Source: Bacteroidota bacterium | Lineage (GTDB): Bacteria > Bacteroidota > Bacteroidia > Chitinophagales > Chitinophagaceae | Direction: 5' to 3' | DNA length: 64,000 nucleotides | Assembly (NCBI GenBank): GCA_030706635.1 | Contig: JAUZOD010000014.1 | Location: 1 to 64,000, forward strand | Part shown: in pieces, positions 50,775-58,781 of the stretch | How positions within the stretch are numbered: position 1 is the first letter of the stretch | Layout of the letters: each line of letters starts with the position of its first letter | Position numbers and translations under genes: made by a program | Notes under the pieces: generated by a model | Seen by the model: the letters and a program-made list of their open reading frames with translations, nothing else | What the model was told of the DNA's origin: nothing | Database searches by the model: none

Positions 50775-52322
50775 CTAAGGCTTCGGCGTGGCAGGACCAT
50801 CCACCAATTTCTCCGGCCGCATCTGTGGAAAAAGCAATACGTCCTGTATGGATGGCTGATTCGTCAGTAACATGGTCAAACGGTCTATCCCGATGCCTAT
50901 GCCTGCTGTCGGCGGCATGCCGTATTCCAATGCCCGGAGAAAATCATGATCAATAAACATCGCTTCCTCATCTCCCCGTGCCATCAGGGCAGACTGCTCT
51001 TCAAAACGTTCCCGTTGGTCCAGCGGGTCATTAAGTTCTGAGTAGGCATTGGCAATCTCTTTTCCGTTAATGATCAGCTCAAATCTTTCCACGAGTCCGG
51101 GCTGGCTGCGGTGTTTCTTGGTGAGCGGACTCATCTCCACCGGGTAATCGGTGATGAAAGTAGGTTGGATAAACTGGTGTTCGCAGGTGGTACTGAATAA
51201 CTCATCAATCAGCTTCCCCTTCCCCATGCTAATATCTGCTGCGATATGCCATTTTTTACAAAGATTCCTTAATTCTTCTTCGGTCATCCGGGACACGTCC
51301 GCACCGGTGGCTTCCCCGATGGCATCGTAAATGCTGATCCGCTTATAAGGCGCTTTAAAATCAATCTCTTTCTCAGCCGCCTTTACCATGGTGCTGCCAT
51401 TAACCGATCTGGCCGTAGTCTCCAGCAAATGCTCGGTCGTTTCCATCATCCAGAAGTAATCTTTATAGGCTACATAAAATTCGAGTATGGTAAACTCGGG
51501 GTTGTGTGTACGATCCATTCCTTCGTTCCGGAAATTCCGGCTGAACTCATAGACCCAGTCAAACCCCCCTACGATCAGCCGCTTCAGGTAGAGTTCATTC
51601 GCGATGCGCAGATAGAAAGGAACATCCAGGGCATTGTGATGCGTGATGAAAGGGCGCGCCGCTGCGCCACCGGGAATGGTTTGCAAAACGGGGGTATCCA
51701 CCTCCAGCGCACCCTGGCCATTGAGAAATTCCCGCATGGTATTGATCATCCTGGATCGTTTGATAAAGACTTCCTTTACCTGGGGATTAACAATGAGGTC
51801 GGCATACCGCTGGCGGTAACGGAATTCCGGATCTGTTACGGCATCAAAAGTTTCACCTTCTTTTTCTTTCACTACAGGAATGGGCCTGAGGGCTTTGGCC
51901 AGCAGAGTCAGCTCTTTCACGTGGATGGATATTTCTCCGGTTTTGGTCGTGAATACATAACCTTTTACGCCGATAATGTCCCCGATATCCGTGAGGTGTT
52001 TCCAAACCTTATCGTAGAGCGTTTTATCTTCAGCCGGACATATCTCATCCCGTTTTAAGTAAAGTTGAATTTTTCCGGTGCTGTCCTGGATAACTGCAAA
52101 TGAGGCCTTTCCCATATCCCGGATGCTCATGATGCGGCCTGCAACGCAAACGGCCCCGAATTCAGCATTATTTTCTCCCTCTTTATAGTTGGATTTAATG
52201 AATACAGCGTTACTGTTTACCGGGAACGCAGGTGCAGGATAAGCCATAATCCCCAGCTCCTGGAGGGATTTCAATTTTTCACGCCGGATAAGCTCCTGCT
52301 CAGAGAGATTTGAGGTATGCAT
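50775..52322 (-). CDS. lysS: Lysyl-tRNA synthetase, class II
   Basis: 515-aa class II synthetase. The N-terminal OB-fold anticodon-binding domain (about residues 60-160, AGRIMSIRDMGKASFAVIQD) precedes the catalytic domain with motif 1 around FLNGQGALEVDTPVLQ, motif 2 RNEGMDRTHNPEFTILEFY and motif 3 GIGIDRLTMLLT. It charges tRNA-Lys in the cytosol. A -7 element lies 25 nt upstream. Confidence 0.96.
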   Translation of the reverse strand: MHTSNLSEQELIRREKLKSLQELGIMAYPAPAFPVNSNAVFIKSNYKEGENNAEFGAVCVAGRIMSIRDMGKASFAVIQDSTGKIQLYLKRDEICPAEDKTLYDKVWKHLTDIGDIIGVKGYVFTTKTGEISIHVKELTLLAKALRPIPVVKEKEGETFDAVTDPEFRYRQRYADLIVNPQVKEVFIKRSRMINTMREFLNGQGALEVDTPVLQTIPGGAAARPFITHHNALDVPFYLRIANELYLKRLIVGGFDWVYEFSRNFRNEGMDRTHNPEFTILEFYVAYKDYFWMMETTEHLLETTARSVNGSTMVKAAEKEIDFKAPYKRISIYDAIGEATGADVSRMTEEELRNLCKKWHIAADISMGKGKLIDELFSTTCEHQFIQPTFITDYPVEMSPLTKKHRSQPGLVERFELIINGKEIANAYSELNDPLDQRERFEEQSALMARGDEEAMFIDHDFLRALEYGMPPTAGIGIGIDRLTMLLTNQPSIQDVLLFPQMRPEKLVDGPATPKP

Positions 52323-52347
52323 ATTGCAATTTTTTTCGGGATTCTGG

Positions 52348-52355
52348 CAAATGTA
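52348..52355 (-). promoter_or_regulatory. -7 promoter element of lysS
   Basis: The minus strand reads TACATTTG (exact TAnnTTTG), 25 nt before the lysS ATG. Confidence 0.5.
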
Positions 52356-52430
52356 CAGGAATATGTTTTTCGAGGGGGTCCCACCGTTAGCCTGACGAAA
52401 CTAAGCAATGGTTTTTTTGCCTTTTAGACG

Positions 52431-52438
52431 TATTTTTG
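52431..52438 (+). promoter_or_regulatory. -7 promoter element of the hydroxylase gene
   Basis: TATTTTTG (exact TAnnTTTG), 10 nt before the ATG at 52449. The TTG at 52417-52419 is too close for a -33 box. Confidence 0.4.
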
Positions 52439-52448
52439 GATATAATTA

Positions 52449-53114
52449 ATGGTGATGAAGTTCGAGAAGATCAATAACAAGGGGCAAGCGCACTTATTCC
52501 GGAACCATTATATGGAAATGATGACGAAAACACATCCGCTTGTCATCTGGGGCATGTACCTGCCCGTCATATTTTATTTTCTTTACCTGAGTCATTTCAG
52601 ATTTGAGATCAGTTACGGGATTATATTCCTGGTGTTTTGCGGCGGCATGTTTTTCTGGACCTTTTTTGAATACCTGATGCATCGTTTTGCCTTTCATGCT
52701 GTTGGAGAGAGTGAAAGGGCGAAGAAGTTTATTTACATCATGCACGGGAACCACCATCATTTTCCGCGCGATAAAGAGCGGCTATTTATGCCCCCCGTGC
52801 CCAGCATCATTATTTCCTCCGTGATTTTTGGTATTATGTTCCTGGCATTGAAAGAATATGCCTTTATTTTCTTTTCCGGGTTCATTCTCGGCTATCTTTT
52901 TTACGGAAGCATCCATTATGCCATTCATGCCTGGAACCCGCCCTTTAAGTGGATGAAACCCCTCTGGAGAAATCATCACCTGCATCATTATAAGGATGAT
53001 GAAAAGGGTTTCGGAGTGAGCACCACCATCTGGGACCGGGTATTTGGCACCATGTTCAATCTCAGCAAGGAAAAGGAGGACAAGGATAAGGTGAGGGAAC
53101 TGATGTATAAATGA
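52449..53114 (+). CDS. Fatty acid 2-hydroxylase-like membrane diiron enzyme
   Basis: 221-aa membrane protein of the fatty-acid hydroxylase/sterol desaturase family. Histidine boxes: HRFAFH, HGNHHHFP, HYAIHAW and HHLHHY, which bind two irons. FEYLMHRFAFH, PPVPSIIISS and GFGVSTTIWDRVFGT align with eukaryotic FA2H/Scs7. The expected reaction is O2-dependent alpha-hydroxylation of fatty acyl chains, consistent with the 2-hydroxy fatty acids and sphingolipids of Bacteroidota (inference). Confidence 0.87.
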   Translation: MVMKFEKINNKGQAHLFRNHYMEMMTKTHPLVIWGMYLPVIFYFLYLSHFRFEISYGIIFLVFCGGMFFWTFFEYLMHRFAFHAVGESERAKKFIYIMHGNHHHFPRDKERLFMPPVPSIIISSVIFGIMFLALKEYAFIFFSGFILGYLFYGSIHYAIHAWNPPFKWMKPLWRNHHLHHYKDDEKGFGVSTTIWDRVFGTMFNLSKEKEDKDKVRELMYK

Positions 53115-53129
53115 CCCTGTCGCAGACTA

Positions 53130-53905
53130 CTAATATTTTTCAAATACCCCAAGGCCGAACAGGGCAAAATCAAATTTTACCGGATCTTTTTTATCCATTC
53201 CCCGGAGGGCGTCGGTCAGTTCCACGGCGGTTGCCCAGTCAGTTTGTTTCCGCGTGATAAGACCGAACCGCCTCGCCACCCGGGCTACATGCAGGTCAAC
53301 CGGACAGATGAGGTCCGCAGGGGATATTTTCTTCCACAAACCAAAATCAACTCCCCGCTTATCCCGGCGAACCATCCAGCGCAGGTACATATTCAGCCTT
53401 TTACAGGCTGCGTTTTTCTGCGGAGTGGCAATGTGTTTCTGTGTGCGGCGGGGCGCATCTTCCAGTGAAAAAAAGCGGTTATAAAAAGCAGAAAGGCCGT
53501 TTTCCATACGATTTTGCCTGGAGGCTTCGGGCTGGAAGAAGGCGGATTCCAGGGAAATATTTTCCCGATAATGAGACTGTAAAAAACGGATAAAATAAAG
53601 AAGGTCGGTGGCGTTAAACGTCCGGTGTTTGAATTCGAGCATTTTCCTGAGATCCTTCGGGCGGTGCTGCAGGCAGAAATCATGCGGGGCATTGTCCATA
53701 AGCTGCATCAGTTCATTTGATTTCCGGATAATGGTGCTGCGGTTTCCCCAGGCAAAAATAGCCGCAAATAACCCGGCAATCTCAATATCCTGTTTCTTGC
53801 TGAAACGGTGCGGCACGGAAACAGGATCAGTGGAGATAAAAGAGGGACAGTTGTATTGCAGCACCTTGCTTTCCAAAAAATCCTGGAGATTATCAATGGA
53901 CAATT
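53130..53905 (-). CDS. TIGR02757 (DUF2400) family protein
   Basis: About 255-aa protein of the TIGR02757/DUF2400 family. Conserved segments: FLESKVLQYNCPSFISTDP, SKKQDIEIAGLFAAIFAWGN, HRTFNATDLLYFIRFL, KRLNMYLRWMVRRDKRGVDF and PVDLHVARVARRFGL. The role is unknown; the HhH-like character of the final motifs suggests nucleic-acid binding (tentative). The frame extends upstream to 53945, but those residues (PTVNCPLSTVHCQLS) are encoded by the palindromic repeat, so the true start is uncertain, probably a TTG near 53905. Confidence 0.82.
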
Positions 53906-54064
53906 GACAATGGACAGTTGACAATGGACAGTTGACAGTTGGCAATGAATAAAATAATTAAAGGTTGATGCCAGAGATATACCAGTCAGATTTCGGATAA
54001 TACATTGGTCATTGAAAATTAAATGTTAACGATTTACAATAAAGAATTGTTAACTGTCCATTGG
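53895..54064. repeat. Palindromic element of GACAATGGACAGTT words
   Basis: The left part (53895-53937) is a tandem chain of GACAATTGACAATGGACAGTT-like words. The right part (54037-54064) contains AATTGTTAACTGTCCATTGG, complementary to it, with about 100 nt between. Organisation matches the other word-based palindromes but with a different word. It lies between the TIGR02757 gene start and the PLP-enzyme stop. Confidence 0.6.
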
Positions 54065-54065
54065 A

Positions 54066-55205
54066 TCACCCTATAGCATGCTCAAGGTCCTCGATCAGAT
54101 CATCCGCATCTTCAATGCCCACGCTCAAACGGATCAGGGAATCGCTAAGCCCGTTTTTGATGCGGTCTTCCCGCGGAATGGACGCATGCGTCATACTTGC
54201 GGGATGACTCATCAGAGATTCCACACCACCGAGACTCTCCGCGAGGGAAAATAATTTAGTGGATGACAAAACTCTTTTGGTCTCTTCCGGAGAATCATTT
54301 TTTAATTCAAAACTGAGCATGCCGCCAAAATCATGCATTTGTCTTTTTGCAACGGCATATCCTGGATGATCTTCAAAACCACACCAGTAAACCCGGTTAA
54401 CCTTAGGGTTTTTTCGCAGGTAATGCGCGATCTTTTTCCCGTTCTGACAATGTCTTTCCATACGGACCTGAAGCGTCTTTATGCCCCTTAATACAAGAAA
54501 ACAATCCTGCGGTCCGGGTACAGCCCCGCAGGATTTCTGGATAAAATATAATTGGTCACGCAGGCCCGGATCATTCATCATTAAACAACCGTGAATAACA
54601 TCGCTGTGGCCGCCCAGGTATTTTGTGGCGGAATGAACAACGATATCTGCGCCCAGGTCAAGCGGATTTTGAAGGCAGGGGGAGGCAAAAGTATTATCTA
54701 CACAGAGCAAGAGGTCTTTTTCTTTCGCAATAACAGATACCGCGGCAAGGTCCACAATATTCATCAGTGGATTGGTCGGTGTCTCCGTCCAGATCAATTT
54801 GGTCTTGCTATTAATAAAAGGACGCAGGTTTTCCGGGTTCTGCATGTTCACATAATGAAACCGGATGCCGGCCTTTTCAAATATTTTGGAGAAAAGACGG
54901 AATGTACCCCCGTACATATCGTTGGCTGCAATCACTTCATCGCCTGGAACCAGCAAACGGATAACGGCATCGGAGGCGGCCACCCCGCTGCTGAAGCTGA
55001 GGGCAAAGCGGGCATTTTCGATGCTGGCCAGGGCCTTTTCCAGCGCTGTGCGCGTCGGATTCTGGGAGCGTGCATATTCATAGCCCTTGTGGTTTCCCGG
55101 GGCTGCCTGAACGAAGGTGGACGTCTGATAGATGGGTGGAATAATAGCACCTGTACTGGGGTCTGGCTCCATACCTGCGTGGATGAGCCGCGTAGCAAAT
55201 TTCAT
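54066..55205 (-). CDS. Cys/Met metabolism PLP-dependent enzyme (cystathionine gamma-synthase/lyase-like)
   Basis: 379-aa PLP enzyme of the cystathionine gamma-synthase group. It starts FATRLIHAGMEPDPSTGAII with PPIYQTSTFVQ; YEYARSQNPTRTALE is the cofactor/substrate loop; the Schiff-base Lys is in HSATKYLGGHSD; ESLMSHPASMTHAS is near the C-terminus. It performs beta/gamma-replacement or elimination in the cysteine-methionine pathway; synthase versus lyase cannot be decided by eye. It starts 20 bp after the DUF2911 stop. Confidence 0.9.
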   Translation of the reverse strand: MKFATRLIHAGMEPDPSTGAIIPPIYQTSTFVQAAPGNHKGYEYARSQNPTRTALEKALASIENARFALSFSSGVAASDAVIRLLVPGDEVIAANDMYGGTFRLFSKIFEKAGIRFHYVNMQNPENLRPFINSKTKLIWTETPTNPLMNIVDLAAVSVIAKEKDLLLCVDNTFASPCLQNPLDLGADIVVHSATKYLGGHSDVIHGCLMMNDPGLRDQLYFIQKSCGAVPGPQDCFLVLRGIKTLQVRMERHCQNGKKIAHYLRKNPKVNRVYWCGFEDHPGYAVAKRQMHDFGGMLSFELKNDSPEETKRVLSSTKLFSLAESLGGVESLMSHPASMTHASIPREDRIKNGLSDSLIRLSVGIEDADDLIEDLEHAIG

Positions 55206-55225
55206 GTGTCACTATTTTTTGATGT

Positions 55226-55789
55226 TCACCAGCTGATGGGTAAAAGGGCCTCCTGGTCGTCCCAGGCCATGAGCAATTCTGTTTTATTTTTTTCATTGCC
55301 CGTAAAGCAAATGGTCATAACATCGAGCGGCTCTCCCTGTTTTTTAACCGGAACATTCACCCGGAGCACGTCCTTTTTATTATCATAGTCAAATGCCCCC
55401 CAGGTATCTGTTTCCCTGTTGAGGATAACGGTCCATTTACTGGTGTCCGGAATGGCATATAATGTATACTCGCCTTTGGGCACTTTCTTATTGTTGATTT
55501 TTACATCTTTGAAAAATTCGATTTCCGTGGCCTCATTGGCGCCCAAACGCCATACACTGTGGTATGGAACGAGGTCTCCGAAAATAACCCGGTTGTTTTT
55601 TTGGGGACGTCCGTAGATGACGCGGGCTATCAGCGGGGCATCCGCTTTATGCTGGATTTTAAGAATGGGATAATTTACGGGGTAATAACTCATGTCCATC
55701 GGCGACTTATCCAGACCGGGAAGAGAATCCTGCGCCCGAACGGAAATAAAACACAACATCGCCAGTATTCCAAAAAGAAAAGATTTCAT
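55226..55789 (-). CDS. DUF2911 exported protein
   Basis: 187-aa secreted protein with a Sec signal (FLFGILAMLCFISVRAQ). The DUF2911 core is visible: ARVIYGRPQKNNRVIFGDLV, VWRLGANEATEIEFFKDVKI, VPKGEYTLYAIPDTSKWTVI. Function unknown; common in Bacteroidota. ATG 55789 begins at the signal; a -7 element TACCTTTG is at 55808-55815. Probably cotranscribed with the downstream PLP enzyme. Confidence 0.88.
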   Translation of the reverse strand: MKSFLFGILAMLCFISVRAQDSLPGLDKSPMDMSYYPVNYPILKIQHKADAPLIARVIYGRPQKNNRVIFGDLVPYHSVWRLGANEATEIEFFKDVKINNKKVPKGEYTLYAIPDTSKWTVILNRETDTWGAFDYDNKKDVLRVNVPVKKQGEPLDVMTICFTGNEKNKTELLMAWDDQEALLPISW

Positions 55790-55807
55790 GTCATTATCGA
55801 TTGACGG

Positions 55808-55815
55808 CAAAGGTA
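55808..55815 (-). promoter_or_regulatory. -7 promoter element of the DUF2911 gene
   Basis: The minus strand reads TACCTTTG (exact TAnnTTTG), 18 nt before the ATG. Confidence 0.45.
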
Positions 55816-55832
55816 CAACTAAGTCGGCCCGC

Positions 55833-56429
55833 TTAGTTTTCCGGCCGAAGATAGAGCAACTCGTTGTAAGCGAAGGTCTTTACATTGGGAAAAAAGAGTT
55901 CATAACAATTCTTTAGTGCTTCGTAATGGGTAACGAAAGCCAGGTAGGGCGGCTCCGCATCCTGAATGTATTTTGCACGATGGGTCAGGCCTTCGAAGCT
56001 CCGCCGGATTCCTTCCAGGGAACGATAGTTCAATAACCAGTTTTGGGTGCGCATGTGATGCAGAAAACGGTCAAATTTATCGGGCAGTAAGTCTTTGTAC
56101 GCATCCAGCTGATCATAGGTTTTGCCCGCAAAAACTGCAAGGGCGCCTTCCTCGAATTCATGCGAATCGTTCGCCAGAAAATGGTCATACACAATGTCCA
56201 TAAAGCTCCCCGCATATATGCCGGCGGCCGCTTTCAGAAATTGCTTTGCATCCCGGGTTGCGGGATGATGGTCAGTATATTCATCTATTTTGCGGTGGAG
56301 CATGATGCCGTTCTGAACCTTCGGGGGATAATCGAATTTTTTTTTGCCTTTTATAAAATCACTGATCATGTTTCCCACGAGAATATCCGGATCGCCAAAA
56401 GACAGATAAGCGTGTGCGAGATAGTTCAC
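55833..56429 (-). CDS. Acyl carrier protein phosphodiesterase (AcpH-like)
   Basis: 198-aa protein of the DUF479/AcpH family, which removes 4'-phosphopantetheine from holo-ACP. The start MNYLAHAYLSFGDPDILVGN with MISDFIKGKK, GIMLHRKIDEYTDHHP and MDIVYDHFLANDS contains the conserved metal-binding His/Asp residues. It begins 1 bp after the upstream hydrolase stop, so the two are cotranscribed. Confidence 0.9.
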   Translation of the reverse strand: MNYLAHAYLSFGDPDILVGNMISDFIKGKKKFDYPPKVQNGIMLHRKIDEYTDHHPATRDAKQFLKAAAGIYAGSFMDIVYDHFLANDSHEFEEGALAVFAGKTYDQLDAYKDLLPDKFDRFLHHMRTQNWLLNYRSLEGIRRSFEGLTHRAKYIQDAEPPYLAFVTHYEALKNCYELFFPNVKTFAYNELLYLRPEN

Positions 56430-56430
56430 T

Positions 56431-57585
56431 TTATTTTACATTTTTATCCAGCCAGTCGCCCATTGTCGCCAGAGCTTCCGGTGCAAAAGTTTCTTCAAGT
56501 TTGCCGTATTCTTCTGCTGTGCAGGTTTTACATTGCTGAAACAAATGGTTCAGACCCGGAAGTTTTTCTGTTGAATAAATTTTAACGCTACTTTTCTTTA
56601 AAGCGCTGTCAATGGCTGCGAGGTTTTGGTCGGGCAACACCTGGATATCTTTCGATCCATTCAGGGCAAATACCTTGCAATGCAGTTTGACGATGAAGTC
56701 CGCCGGGTCGGTTTTAAGGAAATAAATTATCCATGGATTGTTCAATTGGTCAAGTTGCGCCTCAAGGAATTTTCTGGCGCTGGCTTCATCGCCGCAACCC
56801 ATCAGGGTCACGGTCACGGGGTTCGTATTTTTCTTCCAGGACAAAAAAGTTTTCCAGGCTTCCTCTGATTGCAAGCTGCGTTCGTTGGAGAATAGAACGG
56901 CATGATAAAGCAGTTTATTTAATCCTTTGGTTGCTTCGGCCATCTCTTCTCTTTCACCATGAGAGAGGGCAACAGCTTTATTTTGCAATGCCAGGACATC
57001 TGAACCTTTTAATCCGGTACCGGCCAACATTACAATAAAGTTTATGCCAGGGTCTCCGGATGCTGTAATGGCAGCTATCAATCCGCCCTCGCTGTGGCCG
57101 ATCAGGCCGATCTTTTTCTTATCAATATCCTTCCGGCTGCGGAGTTCTTTTACCCCTGTTTCCACATCCTCAGCAAAATCCTTGCTGGTTGCCCTGAGCA
57201 CATCTCCTGTGCTTTTGCCGATCCCGCGATCATCTACCCTTAGTATGGCATACCCCCTGCGGGTAAGATAATCTGCAATAACGGCAAAGGGCTTGTGTCC
57301 GAACAAGCTTTCATCGCGGTCTTGCGGGCCGCTGCCGGTAATGAGTATCGCCGCCGGAAAAGGTCCGCCGGATTTGGGATAGGTAATTGTTCCGGAATAA
57401 TGTATTCCGGAAGCTGCATTGTCATATTCCAGATTTTCAATGTTATAGGGAAAAGGCGGTTTAGGCGTTTGCGGACGGTTGAGTACTACCACGGTATCTG
57501 TTGTACGGGAAAGGCCCGCAAAGGAGTGTGTCCACGAAAAAAAGGGATTTGAAGCAAGGACGAGGATCAGCAATTGTTTTTTCAC
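56431..57585 (-). CDS. Exported alpha/beta hydrolase
   Basis: 384-aa exported hydrolase of the serine aminopeptidase/dienelactone hydrolase type. N-terminal hydrophobic signal (KKQLLILVLASNPFFSW), an N-terminal strand region, then AAILITGSGPQDRDESLFGH (oxyanion region), nucleophile GHSEGG, and C-terminal catalytic His in LPGLNHLFQ; the Asp is probably in GSKDIQV. Substrate is probably an ester or peptide. The start is a GTG at 57585; a TTG at 57624 would extend it upstream. Confidence 0.87.
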   Translation of the reverse strand: MKKQLLILVLASNPFFSWTHSFAGLSRTTDTVVVLNRPQTPKPPFPYNIENLEYDNAASGIHYSGTITYPKSGGPFPAAILITGSGPQDRDESLFGHKPFAVIADYLTRRGYAILRVDDRGIGKSTGDVLRATSKDFAEDVETGVKELRSRKDIDKKKIGLIGHSEGGLIAAITASGDPGINFIVMLAGTGLKGSDVLALQNKAVALSHGEREEMAEATKGLNKLLYHAVLFSNERSLQSEEAWKTFLSWKKNTNPVTVTLMGCGDEASARKFLEAQLDQLNNPWIIYFLKTDPADFIVKLHCKVFALNGSKDIQVLPDQNLAAIDSALKKSSVKIYSTEKLPGLNHLFQQCKTCTAEEYGKLEETFAPEALATMGDWLDKNVK

Positions 57586-57675
57586 CGGAATGGTTTTAAT
57601 AAAATTACAGGTAAAAAAATTCAACCGGGAAAAATCGTTGAAAACAGTATGGCCCGGCTGCGATGCCGGATTGTT

Positions 57676-57706
57676 TTGAAGGGGCGCCTAAAAAAAATTA
57701 TTTTTG
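57676..57706 (+). promoter_or_regulatory. Promoter of the deoxyhypusine synthase-like gene
   Basis: TTG (57676-57678), a 20-nt spacer and TATTTTTG (57699-57706), both matching the consensus. The leader to the ATG at 57729 is about 18 nt. It supports the start at 57729 over the upstream frame. Confidence 0.7.
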
Positions 57707-57728
57707 CCCCTCAAGTTTACAAAAAATC

Positions 57729-58703
57729 ATGAATAAAGGACCGGTTTCTCAGTTTGTTGCCCATCATTACAGGCATTTTAACGCTGCAGCCCTGGTGGAT
57801 GCGGCAAAAGGGTATGAAACCCACTTAACGGAGGGGGGAAAGATGATGGTGACCCTGGCAGGGGCCATGAGCACCGCTGAGCTGGGTGTTTCGCTGGCGG
57901 AAATGATCCGTCAGGATAAAATTCACATCATATCCTGCACCGGGGCAAACCTGGAAGAAGACATCATGAACCTCGTTGCCCATTCCCATTATAAAAGAGT
58001 TCCGCATTACCGCGATCTTACCCCGCAGCAGGAATGGGAACTGCTGGAAAAAGGATTGAACCGGGTAACGGACACCTGTATTCCGGAGGAAGAAGCATTC
58101 CGTAAGATCCAGCATCATATTGTGCGGCTCTGGAAAGACGCAGATCAAAAGGGGGAAAGATATTTTCCTCATGAGTTCATGTACCAGCTGCTGCTGAGTA
58201 AGGTGATGGAGAAAGATTATGAGATTGATGTGAAAGACAGCTGGATGATTGCGGCCGCGGAAAAAAACCTGCCGATCGTTGTGGGTGGATGGGAAGATAG
58301 CACCATGGGAAATATTTTTGCTTCCTATATTGTCAAAGGCGAAATGAAACCCACCACCATGAAGAGCGGCATTGAATATATGGTATGGCTGAGCGACTGG
58401 TACCGAAAAAATTCCGGAGGAAAGGGGATTGGGTTTTTTCAGGTTGGCGGAGGCATCGCCGGTGATTTTCCCATCTGCGTGGTGCCCATGATGTATCAGG
58501 ATCTGGAGTGGCACGATGTCCCTTTCTGGAGTTATTTCTGCCAGATCTCCGATTCTACCACTTCTTATGGATCATACTCCGGCGCAGTGCCCAACGAAAA
58601 GATCACCTGGGGCAAACTGGATATCCATACTCCGAAATTCATCGTGGAAAGCGACGCTACCATCGTAGTCCCGCTTATATTTGCCTGGATTCTGGGCTGG
58701 TAG
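57729..58703 (+). CDS. Deoxyhypusine synthase-like / homospermidine synthase-type protein
   Basis: 324-aa NAD-binding protein of the deoxyhypusine synthase family. Conserved parts: TLAGAMSTAELGVSLAEMI, ISCTGANLEEDIMNLVAH, VVGGWEDSTMGNIFASYI, and TWGKLD containing Lys296, equivalent to the active-site Lys of eukaryotic DHS. Bacteria lack eIF5A, so the enzyme probably transfers the aminobutyl group of spermidine to a small amine (homospermidine synthase-like) rather than to a protein. It has its own promoter and is followed 78 bp later by paaZ. Confidence 0.88.
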   Translation: MNKGPVSQFVAHHYRHFNAAALVDAAKGYETHLTEGGKMMVTLAGAMSTAELGVSLAEMIRQDKIHIISCTGANLEEDIMNLVAHSHYKRVPHYRDLTPQQEWELLEKGLNRVTDTCIPEEEAFRKIQHHIVRLWKDADQKGERYFPHEFMYQLLLSKVMEKDYEIDVKDSWMIAAAEKNLPIVVGGWEDSTMGNIFASYIVKGEMKPTTMKSGIEYMVWLSDWYRKNSGGKGIGFFQVGGGIAGDFPICVVPMMYQDLEWHDVPFWSYFCQISDSTTSYGSYSGAVPNEKITWGKLDIHTPKFIVESDATIVVPLIFAWILGW

Positions 58704-58781
58704 TCACTTCCGCCGCAAGAGCGGAAGGCTGGAAAATTTTAGGGCAGCAGATCCATCCAGTAAAAAAGACAACTTCAACGG

